A stretch of DNA of 64,000 bases from Mycobacterium xenopi (GTDB taxonomy: Bacteria; Actinomycetota; Actinomycetes; Mycobacteriales; Mycobacteriaceae). Under the pieces are notes generated by a model. That model saw only the letters and a program-made list of their open reading frames with translations. It searched no databases and was not told where the DNA came from. This document shows positions 33,883-42,941 of this stretch, one piece after another. Position 1 is the stretch's first letter. Each line of letters begins with the position of its first letter. The position numbers and the translations under genes were made by a program. The stretch lies in NCBI RefSeq assembly GCF_009936235.1, contig NZ_AP022314.1, positions 1,736,001 through 1,800,000 on the forward strand, given 5' to 3'.

Positions 33883-33913
33883 GGGTTGGCTTCGTTGCAC
33901 CGGGGTCTTCGAG

Positions 33914-34735
33914 CTACAGGCGGCGGGCATCCCGCGGCCGGGACAGGGCCTGCGGCGACAGCGCATAGATCCGCTGATCGGGCCGACCGGCCAACACATG
34001 GGTCTGGGTGTCGGCGAGGTGGCGGGCCGCGATGCGCCGCGCGCGGTCGACGTCGCCCGCCTCGATCATCTCGGTCAGCTTGATGTGCGTGTTGAGCACC
34101 GCGCGACGATTGGCCAGCGACGGGTAGGTGCCGCGGGCCGCGCTCTCGTCGGCCCACTGCTGCTCGTGGCTGGTCCACAGCGTTTCCAGCGTGCCGACCA
34201 CTGCGATGATGGTCTTGTTTCCGCACCCACGGACGAGCGCGTCGTGGAATTGGCGGCCGATTTCGGTGAATTGACGACCGTCGTCGAGATGCGCGGCCAT
34301 TGCATCGTTGATCTGCTTGAGCTCGGGTACGAGCGTGTCGGCCCGGTCAGGTCGCTGGGCGGCCAGCGCCGCGCACGCGGGTTCGAGTTCCCGCAGTGCG
34401 GCACCCAGATCGGCGACCCCGACGTATTCGCTTTGCAGCAGCAGCCCGAGCATGTAGGCGGCACTGGTCTTCGCCGGCGCGTGTACGACGGCACCACCCC
34501 GGTTGCCGCGCCGAACCGACACCAGCCCCTCGGTCTCCAAGATCCGCAACGCTTCCCGCAGGGACACGAGGCTCACATTGAATTGCTCGACAAGCACTTC
34601 TTGGCGCGGCAATAGATCACCGTCGGCCAGTTCGCCGTCGATGATCTGGCGCCGCAACTCGTCTGCGACGATCTCGGCGATCCGTGGCGCAGACAACCGA
34701 CGGCGCGCCTCCGGGCCGACTCCCAGCGTGGTCAT
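33914..34735 (-). CDS. GntR-family transcriptional regulator with FCD domain (273 aa)
   Basis: Residues about 15-80 hold the winged helix of GntR proteins (IAEIVADELRRQIIDGELAD, LLPRQEVLVEQFNVSLVSLR, EALRILETEGLVSVRRGNRG), followed by an FCD helical effector domain with His/Asp residues spaced as metal or acid ligands (FHDALVRGCGNKT and AGDVDRARRIAARHL). ATG 34735 is the best start. FCD regulators usually bind organic acids or acyl-CoA. It diverges from the tandem CoA-transferase gene, which it may repress; the motif at 34795-34808 is in the shared promoter. Confidence 0.87.
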   Translation of the reverse strand: MTTLGVGPEARRRLSAPRIAEIVADELRRQIIDGELADGDLLPRQEVLVEQFNVSLVSLREALRILETEGLVSVRRGNRGGAVVHAPAKTSAAYMLGLLLQSEYVGVADLGAALRELEPACAALAAQRPDRADTLVPELKQINDAMAAHLDDGRQFTEIGRQFHDALVRGCGNKTIIAVVGTLETLWTSHEQQWADESAARGTYPSLANRRAVLNTHIKLTEMIEAGDVDRARRIAARHLADTQTHVLAGRPDQRIYALSPQALSRPRDARRL

Positions 34736-34794
34736 CCGATCCTCGCAGCGTTTACACTGAAAAAAGACGGGCGCGGTCTGCACTGACCGCGCAT

Positions 34795-34808
34795 AAATTT
34801 CTATCTTA
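34795..34808. promoter_or_regulatory. AT-rich motif in GntR / CoA-transferase divergent promoter
   Basis: The reverse strand reads TAAGATAGAAATTT, related to TAAAATAGAAAAG at 15130 and TAAAATAGTAAAAATAC at 38747. It lies in the 96-bp spacer between the divergent GntR regulator (34735) and the CoA-transferase gene (34832). Confidence 0.45.
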
Positions 34809-34831
34809 GCAGTAATGGCACAATAGCCAGG

Positions 34832-37219
34832 GTGAGCGAGGCGCTGGACGGCCGACCGACACCGCTTGACGACTTGCGGGTCCTCGAGATCAGCGACCGG
34901 ATCGCCGGTAGCTACTGCGGGAAGCTTCTGGTCGATGCCGGCGCGGAAGTGCGGAAAATCGAACCGCCACAAGGTGATCCGCTGCGCAGTTTCACCGCTA
35001 GCCGGTCGGCGGTGCCAGAAACTGCGGACGCACCACTGTTCAGCTACCTCAACGCCGGGAAACGCAGCCTGAGGACCTCGCCGGATTCCGAGCGATGCCG
35101 CGCCGAACTCGCCGCCGCCGACATCGTGGTGGTCACTGCCACCCGGTCACAAGCAGCGCAGCTCGGCATCAATCCCCAGCAGTTGCTGGCGGACTCGCCG
35201 CAGGTTGTCGTCGTGACGATCTCCGACTTCGGCTGGGCGGGCCCCTACGCCGAGCGCGCCGCAAGCGAGTTCACGCTGCAGGCCTGGGCTGGTTCGACCG
35301 GTTTTCGCGGCGACCCTGCCGGACCGCCCATCGCGATCGGCGGCGACTTGGGGGAATACATGGGCGGCGCGCTCGCCGCATTCGGCGCGTTGGCAGTGCG
35401 CCGCCGTGTCGAGCGCGGCGGTGCGGGTGAGCACCTCGACATGTCCATGCTCGAAGCGATCACGCTGATGCAAAGCAGCGAATGGCTGCACTCACAGCTG
35501 CTGCGGGTGCCGCCGGTCACCCGCACCATCGAAGTGCCCTCCATCGAGCCGGCCAAGGACGGCTACGTCGGGATCACCATGGTTACCGGTCAACAGTGGC
35601 TCGACTTCGCCGCGATGGTCGACTGCCCGCAATTGACCGAGATCCCGCAGCTGCGTTTCCAGATCGGCCGGTGGGAATACCGCGACCTCATTCGTGAGCT
35701 CATCGGTCCCTGGTTGGCCGAACGCACCGTCGAGGAGATCGTCGAACTCGGGCAGTTGTTCCGCTTGCCGATCGCGCCGCTGGGCAACGGCTCGACGATC
35801 CGCGAGATGGCCTACATGCGCGAGCGCGGCGTCTTCGTGAGCAACCCCGCCGGCTTCCACCAGCCGCGACCGCCGTGGCTTATGTCGCGGTGCCGGCCGG
35901 CGCCGTTGCGTCGTGCACCCACCCTCGGGGAAGCCGACGACGAGGCACCCTGGCAACCAAGGAAATTCGCGGGTAACGCCTCGGATCGCCGGTTGCCGCT
36001 GGAAGGTGTCCGCGTTGTCGATCTGACCGCGTTTTGGGCCGGCCCGGCCGCGACCCACCTGCTGGCCGCGTTCGGCGCGGACGTGGTCAAGGTGGAGTCG
36101 ATCCAGCGTCCCGACGGCATCCGCTATTCGGGGGGCATGCGCACCGACGTCGAGGACTGGTGGGAATACGGCTGGGTTTTCCACGCCATGAACACCAACA
36201 AGCGTTCGGTGACACTGGATTTGGGATCTGATGACGGCAAGCGGCTGTTCATGACATTGGTGGCCGGCGCCGACGCGGTGATCGAGAACTTTTCGCCGCG
36301 GGTAATGGACCACTTCGGGTTGACCGCAGACACCCTGCTAGCGGTCAACCCCAAGCTGGTAGTGGCCCGCATGCCCGCATTCGGTCTGGACGGTCCGTGG
36401 CGCGACCGTGTCGGGTTTGCCCCGACCATGGAGCAGATCGCCGGGCTCGCCTGGGTGACCGGCTTGCCGGACGGTCCGCCCGTCGCACCACGAGGAGCGT
36501 GCGATCCGCTGGCGGGGGTACACGCCGCGTTCGCGGTGCTGGCCGCGCTGCACTACGCCTACGACACTGGGCTGGGCCAGCTGGTCGAATTGCCGATGAT
36601 CGAGACGGTGCTCAACGCCACCGCCATCCAGCCGATGGAATTCGAGGTCTTCGGGGTGACGCTGAGCCGTCAAGGCAACCGCGGGCATGGGCAGGCCTTG
36701 CAGAACCTCTATCGGTGCGCCGGGGATGACGACTGGATCGCCGTCACCGTGGCTACCGATAACCAGTGGCGCGCGCTGGTCGAGTTGATGGGCCGACCGT
36801 CGTGGTGCGATGACCCGGCGCTGGCGACCGTGGCCGGGCGGCGCGCGCGCGCCGACGACATCGATCGCCGGCTACAGGACTGGTTCGCCAGCCAGGATCT
36901 GGGTCTCGCGGTGGAACGCTTGGCCGAGGGGGGCATTCCTGCCGCGCCCGTCGTGTCGCCATCGTTGGTGACGGAGAACGTGCAATTACGCGACCGCGGA
37001 TTCTTCGAATTGCTCGAGCACCCGCGCACCGGGCCAGGGTGGTATCCGCGTCCGCCGTTCGCGCCGCTGGCCGGCCGGATCCGGTGGTTGCTGCGCCCGC
37101 CGCCCACCCTCGGGGAGCACAATGAAGAGGTGCTGAGCGATCAGTGCGGGCTTAGCAAGGCAGATCTGGAGCGGCTGACAGCGAGCGGGGTGATCGGAAC
37201 CCGACCCAAGGGCGCTTGA
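34832..37219 (+). CDS. Tandem class III CoA-transferase fusion (795 aa)
   Basis: Two complete CaiB/BaiF CoA-transferase modules in one chain, roughly residues 12-380 and 390-780. Module 1 has LRVLEISDRIAGSYCGKLLV and GEHLDMSMLEA; module 2 has VRVVDLTAFWAGPAATHLLA, VIENFSPRVMDHFG and GQLVELPMIETVL. The aspartyl nucleophile of single-domain family members corresponds to Glu146 in module 1 (SEFTLQAWAG) and to Ala530 in module 2 (GFAPTMEQIAG). It may therefore use Glu, act by another route, or need only CoA-ester binding. The start is GTG 34832 with no clear Shine-Dalgarno. Followed 15 bases later by a ferredoxin gene. Confidence 0.87.
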   Translation: MSEALDGRPTPLDDLRVLEISDRIAGSYCGKLLVDAGAEVRKIEPPQGDPLRSFTASRSAVPETADAPLFSYLNAGKRSLRTSPDSERCRAELAAADIVVVTATRSQAAQLGINPQQLLADSPQVVVVTISDFGWAGPYAERAASEFTLQAWAGSTGFRGDPAGPPIAIGGDLGEYMGGALAAFGALAVRRRVERGGAGEHLDMSMLEAITLMQSSEWLHSQLLRVPPVTRTIEVPSIEPAKDGYVGITMVTGQQWLDFAAMVDCPQLTEIPQLRFQIGRWEYRDLIRELIGPWLAERTVEEIVELGQLFRLPIAPLGNGSTIREMAYMRERGVFVSNPAGFHQPRPPWLMSRCRPAPLRRAPTLGEADDEAPWQPRKFAGNASDRRLPLEGVRVVDLTAFWAGPAATHLLAAFGADVVKVESIQRPDGIRYSGGMRTDVEDWWEYGWVFHAMNTNKRSVTLDLGSDDGKRLFMTLVAGADAVIENFSPRVMDHFGLTADTLLAVNPKLVVARMPAFGLDGPWRDRVGFAPTMEQIAGLAWVTGLPDGPPVAPRGACDPLAGVHAAFAVLAALHYAYDTGLGQLVELPMIETVLNATAIQPMEFEVFGVTLSRQGNRGHGQALQNLYRCAGDDDWIAVTVATDNQWRALVELMGRPSWCDDPALATVAGRRARADDIDRRLQDWFASQDLGLAVERLAEGGIPAAPVVSPSLVTENVQLRDRGFFELLEHPRTGPGWYPRPPFAPLAGRIRWLLRPPPTLGEHNEEVLSDQCGLSKADLERLTASGVIGTRPKGA

Positions 37220-37234
37220 GACAAGGAGGTTTCG

Positions 37235-37426
37235 ATGCGGGTGGTTGTGGACGAAACATTGTGTGAAGCCAACGGATTCTGCGAATCACTGGCCCCGGAC
37301 ATTTTCCGGCTTGGCGACGCCGAAGTGGTGCAGATCGCTGACGGTCCGGTCCCGCAGGACCGCGAGATCGACGTCCGCGCCGCCGTCGACCAGTGCCCGA
37401 AGGCGGCGCTACGGATCGTCGACTGA
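37235..37426 (+). CDS. [3Fe-4S]-type ferredoxin (63 aa)
   Basis: A small single-cluster ferredoxin of the kind that feeds electrons to actinobacterial P450s. CEANGFCESLAPDIF provides the first cysteines, with Asn-Gly where a fourth cluster ligand would be in [4Fe-4S] proteins, and VDQCPKAAL gives the last Cys. AAGGAGG precedes the ATG. It abuts the convergent P450 gene at 37430 (three bases between stops). No ferredoxin reductase is visible in the window, so reduction must come from elsewhere. Confidence 0.92.
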   Translation: MRVVVDETLCEANGFCESLAPDIFRLGDAEVVQIADGPVPQDREIDVRAAVDQCPKAALRIVD

Positions 37427-37429
37427 GGA

Positions 37430-38668
37430 CTAGCGAGCGGTGAGCGAGATCGCCATCTCGTCGTAGATCTGCATATTGGTGACCAAGTTGGGGTGGGCCA
37501 CCTTGGGTGGTCCAACGGCGATGTTGTCGCAGCGCAACAGCAGCTCGTCGAGCACAGCGCGCAGCTCCGCGCGCGCCAGCATGGCGCCCAGGCAATGGTG
37601 CGGCCCACCACCGCCGAATGCCACGTGCGGGTTGGGCTGACGGCCGATGTCGAACCTGAACGGGTCGTCGAACACCTCTTCGTCGCGGTTTGCCGAGCGC
37701 AGCATCGACACCACCCGGTCGCCCTTGGGGATGTGCTGGCCGTCCATTTCGACGTCGACCTTGGCGGTGCGGGTCCAGTATGCCACCGGGGTCGCCCAGC
37801 GCAGCACCTCTTCAACCGCGGAGGGACGCAACGCCTCCTCGTCGCGGTAGCGCTCGATCTGTTCGGGATTCGCGACGAACGCCTGAAGACCGGACGCGAG
37901 GGCGTTCTTGGTGGTATCGCTGCCAGCGAAGGCCAGCACGAAGAAGAAAATCTCGAGCTCATTAGTCGGTAGGCGGAACTTTTCACCGTCGTCGCCGGTG
38001 ATCTCGGCGGTGGCCAGCGTGCTCCAGATGTCGTCGGCGGGCTCGCGCCGCTTCTGGGCAGTGAGCTCCAGCGCATACCCGAAAACGGTGGAGTAGAGTT
38101 CGGCTTCGTCTTGTTCGCTGAGCCGGCCTTGTGGTGCGCGCGCAGTCAGGATGCGGTCGAAGGCGGTGAAGATCCGCGGCCGATCGCGCTCCGGGATACC
38201 GATGATGTCGCCGATGACACTCATGGGTAGCTGGTCGGCGACGTCGGTGATCCAGTCGCCGCCACCTTGACTGATGAGGTGGTCGATCATCCGCTTGGCA
38301 CGCGCCCGGATGCCGTCCTCCAGCTTGGCGATCGCCCGCGGGTTGAACGCACTCGAGATGAGTTTGCGCCGCCTGTTCAACTCGGGCGGATCCATGTCGA
38401 TGATCGTCGGGTAGGACAGGAACGAGTCGATGGGCTGGATTAGGGGGCCGTCCACTGCGGTGAACGAGTCGGGGTCACGGTGAAGACGCACGGCGTGCCG
38501 ATGCTTGGTGGTTATCCAGAAATCACGCTGGACACCGGTCTTGGCGACGCCGGGGGTGCGGTCGTGGCGAAACAGCGGCCTGGTGCGCCGCAGCTCGGCG
38601 AACAAACCGTCGGGAAAACCGTTGCGCCACAAGTCTAAATCGGAAAGATCCACTGCCGCGGTCGTCAT
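37430..38668 (-). CDS. Cytochrome P450 (412 aa)
   Basis: The third P450. AGSDTT (about residues 248-253) is the I-helix motif, EVLR (287-290) the ExxR motif, and FGGGGPHHCLG the haem loop with Cys at about 359. ATG 38668 is preceded by GAGG six bases upstream; the longer upstream frame runs through the promoter and is rejected. The flanking ferredoxin is the likely redox partner. The Pro and two His residues before Cys resemble mycobacterial steroid/fatty-acid P450s, but the family cannot be named. Confidence 0.92.
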   Translation of the reverse strand: MTTAAVDLSDLDLWRNGFPDGLFAELRRTRPLFRHDRTPGVAKTGVQRDFWITTKHRHAVRLHRDPDSFTAVDGPLIQPIDSFLSYPTIIDMDPPELNRRRKLISSAFNPRAIAKLEDGIRARAKRMIDHLISQGGGDWITDVADQLPMSVIGDIIGIPERDRPRIFTAFDRILTARAPQGRLSEQDEAELYSTVFGYALELTAQKRREPADDIWSTLATAEITGDDGEKFRLPTNELEIFFFVLAFAGSDTTKNALASGLQAFVANPEQIERYRDEEALRPSAVEEVLRWATPVAYWTRTAKVDVEMDGQHIPKGDRVVSMLRSANRDEEVFDDPFRFDIGRQPNPHVAFGGGGPHHCLGAMLARAELRAVLDELLLRCDNIAVGPPKVAHPNLVTNMQIYDEMAISLTAR

Positions 38669-38746
38669 AAGCAACCTCGATTCGCCGGGAGCGGGGCGGG
38701 GCCCTCGCAGACCCCACCGTACCGCCATGCGTTGACGTTCAATGCC

Positions 38747-38763
38747 TAAAATAGTAAAAATAC
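38747..38763. promoter_or_regulatory. AT-rich motif in P450 / Rieske divergent promoter
   Basis: TAAAATAGTAAAAATAC in the spacer between the divergent P450 (38668) and Rieske (38816) genes, 10 bases after a TTGACG -35-like box at 38732-38737. The closest relatives are at 33130 and 44448. Confidence 0.5.
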
Positions 38764-38815
38764 AGGCGAGCGAAGCGTGATCCTGCCGCTCGGCCGCGTG
38801 GGAAACGGAGAGATA

Positions 38816-39931
38816 GTGACTCATACGGTTTCAGACCCCGCCACGGATCCGTCGGAACGCGAGTTCGGGCCGAGCGGCATCGCGCTGTCGAAGTACCGAT
38901 TCCCGACGGGGTGGTTCATCGTCGCGTTCGCCTCGGACCTAGGAGCCGGGGACGTCAAGCGGGTGCACTACTTCGGCGAGGAATTGGTGCTGTTCCGCAC
39001 CGAATCCGGCCGGGTGCACGTGCTCGACGCCTACTGTCAGCACCTCGGCGCGCACCTTGGGGTCGGCGGCACGGTCGAGGGCGAAAATATCGTCTGTCCC
39101 TGGCACGGGTGGCGCTGGCGCGGCGACGGCACCAACGCGCTGATCCCGTACAGCAAGATCGGCTGCAAACAAAATGTTCGCATCCGCACCTATCCCAGCG
39201 TGGAATGGTATGGCTTCATCCTGGTCTGGCACGAGCGCCATGGTCGGTTGCCCTACTGGCAACCGCCCGTCCTACCGGAGCTGGAGACCGGGGAGTACTA
39301 CCCGCTGCACCCACACAGCCGGATGCTCAACCGGGTCAAGGTGCACGCCCAGATGATCATCGAAAACGCTGCCGACCCCTACCATGTCCAGTACGTACAC
39401 AAGGCCGCCAACCCGGCCACCACTGCGTCTTTCGAAGTCTCCGGTTATCACCTGCACGCCACGGTCAACGCGAACTTCGGCGGGGGCCGCGAACGCACCT
39501 GGTTGACCCCGAACGGACCGGTCGACGCCAAGATCATCTACGACAACTACTCACTTGGGCTGGGCATCGTCCGGTTCCCCAGCGAGCTGGTCGCCACCAT
39601 CCAGGTCACCGGGCAAACACCGGTCGACGAGGACTACACCGACTACTTCTACACCCAGGCGTCTGTTCGCGAACCGGGCGACACCGGCGACGTGCCCACC
39701 GGACGGGCCGCGCGGTTTTTGGCGCTGCAACAAGAGGTCGTCAAACAGGACTTCTTCACCTGGGAAAACATGAAGTACCTGGAGAAGCCAAACCTTGCGC
39801 CCGAGGAAGCCCGCGACTACGCCGCCCTTCGCCGCTGGGCCCACCGCTTCTACCCGGGAGAAGACCCGTCGCCCAACGATTTCGGATACACGCCCGACGG
39901 CGAGCCTGACCCAGCGGCCGCGCAAGCCTGA
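38816..39931 (+). CDS. Rieske oxygenase, KshA-like (371 aa)
   Basis: A Rieske-type oxygenase resembling the oxygenase component of 3-ketosteroid 9-alpha-hydroxylase. The cluster ligands are Cys74, His76, Cys94 and His97 (CQHLG...CPWHGWRW), followed by GDGTNALIPYSKIGCKQNVR; the mononuclear iron motif is ENAADPYHVQYVH. GTG 38816 is chosen because GGAGAG lies just upstream; GTG 38777 in frame has no ribosome-binding site. The TGA shares a base with the CoA-ligase ATG. Probably a homotrimeric monooxygenase for a cyclic substrate; it needs an external reductase. Confidence 0.87.
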   Translation: MTHTVSDPATDPSEREFGPSGIALSKYRFPTGWFIVAFASDLGAGDVKRVHYFGEELVLFRTESGRVHVLDAYCQHLGAHLGVGGTVEGENIVCPWHGWRWRGDGTNALIPYSKIGCKQNVRIRTYPSVEWYGFILVWHERHGRLPYWQPPVLPELETGEYYPLHPHSRMLNRVKVHAQMIIENAADPYHVQYVHKAANPATTASFEVSGYHLHATVNANFGGGRERTWLTPNGPVDAKIIYDNYSLGLGIVRFPSELVATIQVTGQTPVDEDYTDYFYTQASVREPGDTGDVPTGRAARFLALQQEVVKQDFFTWENMKYLEKPNLAPEEARDYAALRRWAHRFYPGEDPSPNDFGYTPDGEPDPAAAQA

Positions 39932-41517
39932 TGCGCGGTGTCGGTCCGGCTGATTTCGGGGTAGACCGGTTCAGCGTTCCGGCGGTACTCGATCGTCGCG
40001 CCCAGCAGTATCCGGACCGGGTGATGATGTCCATCGCCGGAACGCCGGTGACCTTCGAGCAGATGCGACAGCGGTCTCGCGCGGCCGCGAGCGTCCTGGT
40101 GGAGCTGGGCGTTGGCCGGGGCGACGGCGTCGCTTTGTATACCGCGACGTGCCCGGAATGGGTCTACTTCTGGCTGGGCGCGGCGCGAATCGGCGCGGTG
40201 ACCGCTGCGGTGAACGCCGCGCACAAGGGTGATTTTCTACTGCACGCCCTGCGGCTGTCGCGGGCGAAGGTGGTCATCACCGATCCCGAGCGCCGGCCAC
40301 GCCTAGACGATGTGGCCGCGCAGCTGGATACCGTGAATCACGTTATGGTGCAAGGAAACTCGCTAGACAGCCTGCTGAGCCGCGGCACTGCCCGCCCGGT
40401 CATCGACAATCCGGCAGATGTCGGGGAAGTCGGGTCGCTGTTTTTCACATCCGGTACCACTGGTCCATCGAAAGCGGTTGCCACCACGTGGCATTACCTC
40501 TTCACCGTGGCCGCGAGCGTGGCCGCCGCGTGGGAGTTCGCGCCCGGTGAGGTGCTGTGGACCGCGATGCCCCTGTTTCACCTCAGCGCGGCGCCGTCGG
40601 TGCTGGCGCCCATGCTGGTCGGCGCGACGACCGTGCTGGCAGCGGCTTTTCATCCCAGCGAGGTGTGGGACGAGATACGTGCTTGCGGCGCAGTCGGATT
40701 CGCCGGTGCCGGCGCAATGGTGTCGATGCTGTGGAATCAGCCAGCCGATCCCCGTGATGCGCAGCTGCCGCTGCGCTTCATCTCAGCGGCGCCCATCGAC
40801 GCCGCAATCTACCGCGATATCGAAAAGCGCTACCGCTGCCGAATCGTCACCATGTACGGCCTGACCGAGGCTTTTCCCCTCACCGTCAAAGGTGTTGCCG
40901 AGGAAGGGGTACCAGGAACGTCGGGCCGACCCAATCCGAGTTTCGAGGTCCGCATCGTCGACACCGACGGGAATCCGCTGCCGGCAGGAAAGGCTGGCGA
41001 AATCGCCTGCCGCGCCAGGTATCCGCATGTGATGAGCGAAGGCTATGTGGCGCCCGACGCAGACCAGCCAGGCCTGCGCATCCAGCGGCATCCGCCGTGG
41101 TTTCGAACCGGGGACCTCGGTGTGCTCGACGGGAACGGCAATCTGACTTGGCTTGACCGGCTCAAAGACTCGCTGCGCAGGCGCGGCGAGAATATCTCCT
41201 CGGTCGAGGTAGAGGGCATCGTCATGCGCCACCCGGCTGTGGTCGAGGCGGCGGTAGTCGGTGTACCAAGCGAATTGGGCGAGGACGATATCCTGCTGTT
41301 CGTCACGGTGCGCCCCGAGGTCACACTGGATCACGCCGAGCTGCTCGACTTCTGCGCTGAGCGGATGCCGTACTTCTGTGTACCGCGATATGTCGAGATC
41401 GTGAACGATCTGCCAAAAACTGTCATCGGCCGGGTGCGCAAGGATATTCTTCGCGCCCGGGGTGTCGGCCCGCGGGCATGGGACCGAGAAAGCCACGGAT
41501 ATATCGTCAGTCGTTGA
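39931..41517 (+). CDS. Acyl-CoA synthetase-like protein with Lys-to-Arg at the catalytic position (528 aa)
   Basis: An AMP-forming ligase of the CaiC/FadD type: FFTSGTTGPSKAV phosphate loop, MYGLTEAFPLTVKG, GDLGVLDGNGNLTWLDRLKD hinge and RGENISSVEVEGIV. Near the end, the usual GK of the A10 motif reads GR (PKTVIGRVRKD, Arg at about 501). This Lys normally contacts the carboxylate and phosphate in the adenylation step, so the first half-reaction may be weakened. The gene is coupled to the Rieske gene by TGATG and followed by NTF2 and MaoC genes. Confidence 0.87.
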   Translation: MRGVGPADFGVDRFSVPAVLDRRAQQYPDRVMMSIAGTPVTFEQMRQRSRAAASVLVELGVGRGDGVALYTATCPEWVYFWLGAARIGAVTAAVNAAHKGDFLLHALRLSRAKVVITDPERRPRLDDVAAQLDTVNHVMVQGNSLDSLLSRGTARPVIDNPADVGEVGSLFFTSGTTGPSKAVATTWHYLFTVAASVAAAWEFAPGEVLWTAMPLFHLSAAPSVLAPMLVGATTVLAAAFHPSEVWDEIRACGAVGFAGAGAMVSMLWNQPADPRDAQLPLRFISAAPIDAAIYRDIEKRYRCRIVTMYGLTEAFPLTVKGVAEEGVPGTSGRPNPSFEVRIVDTDGNPLPAGKAGEIACRARYPHVMSEGYVAPDADQPGLRIQRHPPWFRTGDLGVLDGNGNLTWLDRLKDSLRRRGENISSVEVEGIVMRHPAVVEAAVVGVPSELGEDDILLFVTVRPEVTLDHAELLDFCAERMPYFCVPRYVEIVNDLPKTVIGRVRKDILRARGVGPRAWDRESHGYIVSR

Positions 41518-41539
41518 CCAGGGACTAAAGAGAGCCACT

Positions 41540-41968
41540 ATGACCATGACCTACCAGCAGGAATACCTGCTCAAGGCCGCGACCGGGCGTGCCGCGATCC
41601 TGGATCTCACCGCCAGGCACAACCGGTTTTACTCCGAGGGGGACCGCGACCGCTGGATCGCGACGTTTCGCCACTCCGGTGCCACCTTCACCCGCGACGG
41701 TGAAGTTTTCACCGATCTGCGCGCAGCATTCGACGGTGACGGTAAACAGCGGTTGGTCACCGTCGACCACGAGATCAGCGTCGACGGTGTCGACGCGACC
41801 CAGTACTGCGTTGCCCTGCTTTTCAGCATCGACAGGGCGGGCGTCACCACGCTGCGGGCCACGGGCCTGTACCGCGACCAACTTATCTACGAGCGCGGCG
41901 GCTGGTATTTCACATCGCGTGAGTTGCATTGGGATTCAGCGCCGAGCCGGCACCCGCTCATGATGTGA
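41540..41968 (+). CDS. SnoaL/NTF2-fold protein (142 aa)
   Basis: A cone-fold SnoaL-like protein: AAILDLTARHNRFYSEGDRD, FTRDGEVFTDLRAAF, HEISVDGVDATQYCVALLFS and RDQLIYERGGWYFTSRELHW. ATG 41540 follows AAAGAGAG. The stop shares a base with the next start (TGATG). Similar proteins are isomerases, dehydratases or binding partners in steroid and polyketide chemistry. It is only distantly similar to the protein at 355. The catalytic residues are not evident. Confidence 0.77.
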   Translation: MTMTYQQEYLLKAATGRAAILDLTARHNRFYSEGDRDRWIATFRHSGATFTRDGEVFTDLRAAFDGDGKQRLVTVDHEISVDGVDATQYCVALLFSIDRAGVTTLRATGLYRDQLIYERGGWYFTSRELHWDSAPSRHPLMM

Positions 41969-42504
41969 TGGACATCGGCGACAAACTGGCCTTCGGCAGC
42001 TATGAGGATGCGCTGCGAATGGTCGGGGTGGCCACCGAACCGCGAACCGCGGGCACGGCGGTCAGCGCGGCGCGCATCCAGATGTTCGCCGCGCTGATTC
42101 GCGACGGCAATCCGTCATACTGGGACGCCGGATTTGCCACCGAGACATGGGGCGGCCTGCTGGCACCGCCGGCGCTGCTGATGGGATGGCTGATACCGCC
42201 ACCGTGGCTGCCGACCGGTGAACCGCGGCGGGCGTCGATCGCACTGCGGGTGCCGCTGCCCGGCACGACATTCATCAACGCGGCCAACGACGCCGAGTTC
42301 CCGTTGCCGATCGTGGAAGGGGACCGGCTCACCGTCATCGAGCAGGTCGTGTCGGTGTCACCGGAAAAGCGGACCCGCCTGGGCGTGGGCCACTTCGTCG
42401 AGACGCTCGAGACCTACACCCGCCAGGACGGGGCCGTAGTAGCAACGAATCGAAATACCTTGTTCCGCTTCACTCCTGAATCGGTCAGGAGGAGCGGCGC
42501 ATGA
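41968..42504 (+). CDS. MaoC-like / FAS1-dehydratase-type hotdog protein (178 aa)
   Basis: A hotdog protein like the N-terminal (non-catalytic, CoA-binding) half of heterodimeric MaoC hydratases such as HadA or ChsH-type subunits. Typical stretches are VSAARIQMFAALIRDGNPSY, WGGLLAPPALLMGWLIPP, FPLPIVEGDRLTVIEQVVSV and TRLGVGHFVETLETY. The catalytic Asp-His pair is not seen here but is in the next protein, to which it is coupled by ATGA. Together they should hydrate an enoyl-CoA. Confidence 0.82.
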   Translation: MDIGDKLAFGSYEDALRMVGVATEPRTAGTAVSAARIQMFAALIRDGNPSYWDAGFATETWGGLLAPPALLMGWLIPPPWLPTGEPRRASIALRVPLPGTTFINAANDAEFPLPIVEGDRLTVIEQVVSVSPEKRTRLGVGHFVETLETYTRQDGAVVATNRNTLFRFTPESVRRSGA

Positions 42505-42926
42505 CGGTGGATTGGCAAAAGCTCAGCGTCCCTGTCGAGCTGCCGCAGCAAGTCGACCAGATCGACTACCAACGGGTAGTGATGAATGCGGGAGCGACGT
42601 GGGACTATTTCCCCGGCCACTTCGACCCCGGCTACGCCCAAAGTCAAGGGCATCCAACCATCTTCGTCAACACCATGCACCTCGCGGGCTTCGCCGACCG
42701 CATCGCGACCAACTGGGCCGGGCCCCACAGCCGGGTAGTGCGCCGGAACATGACGCTGGCCGGCTCCATCTACGCCGGCGACACCATGGTGGGGCGAGGA
42801 CACGCGGTCGCCAAGCGTTGCGACACCTCGGTCGACCCGCCGCGCTATCTCGTCGACCTGCGGATCGAGGTGACCAACCAGCGCGGCGAGCTGTGCTGCC
42901 CGGTCGAACTCACCCTGCAGCTGTAG
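42501..42926 (+). CDS. MaoC-like hydratase, catalytic subunit (141 aa)
   Basis: A short hotdog hydratase of the HadB/R-specific enoyl-CoA hydratase type. ATWDYFPGHFDPGYAQSQG carries the predicted catalytic Asp35 and His40, spaced as in HadB. HPTIFVNTMHLAGFADRIAT and RRNMTLAGSIYAGDTMVGRG complete the fold. It overlaps the preceding subunit by four bases. The substrate is probably an enoyl-CoA made by one of the dehydrogenase pairs. The gene converges on the aldehyde dehydrogenase at 42942 with 15 bases between stops. Confidence 0.85.
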   Translation: MTVDWQKLSVPVELPQQVDQIDYQRVVMNAGATWDYFPGHFDPGYAQSQGHPTIFVNTMHLAGFADRIATNWAGPHSRVVRRNMTLAGSIYAGDTMVGRGHAVAKRCDTSVDPPRYLVDLRIEVTNQRGELCCPVELTLQL

Positions 42927-42941
42927 GGTGACTGCTCGCCC

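Noticed and set aside
38777..38815. GTG 38777 as start of the KshA-like Rieske gene
   Set aside because: It lies in the AT-rich promoter region with no ribosome-binding site, whereas GTG 38816 has GGAGAG immediately upstream.
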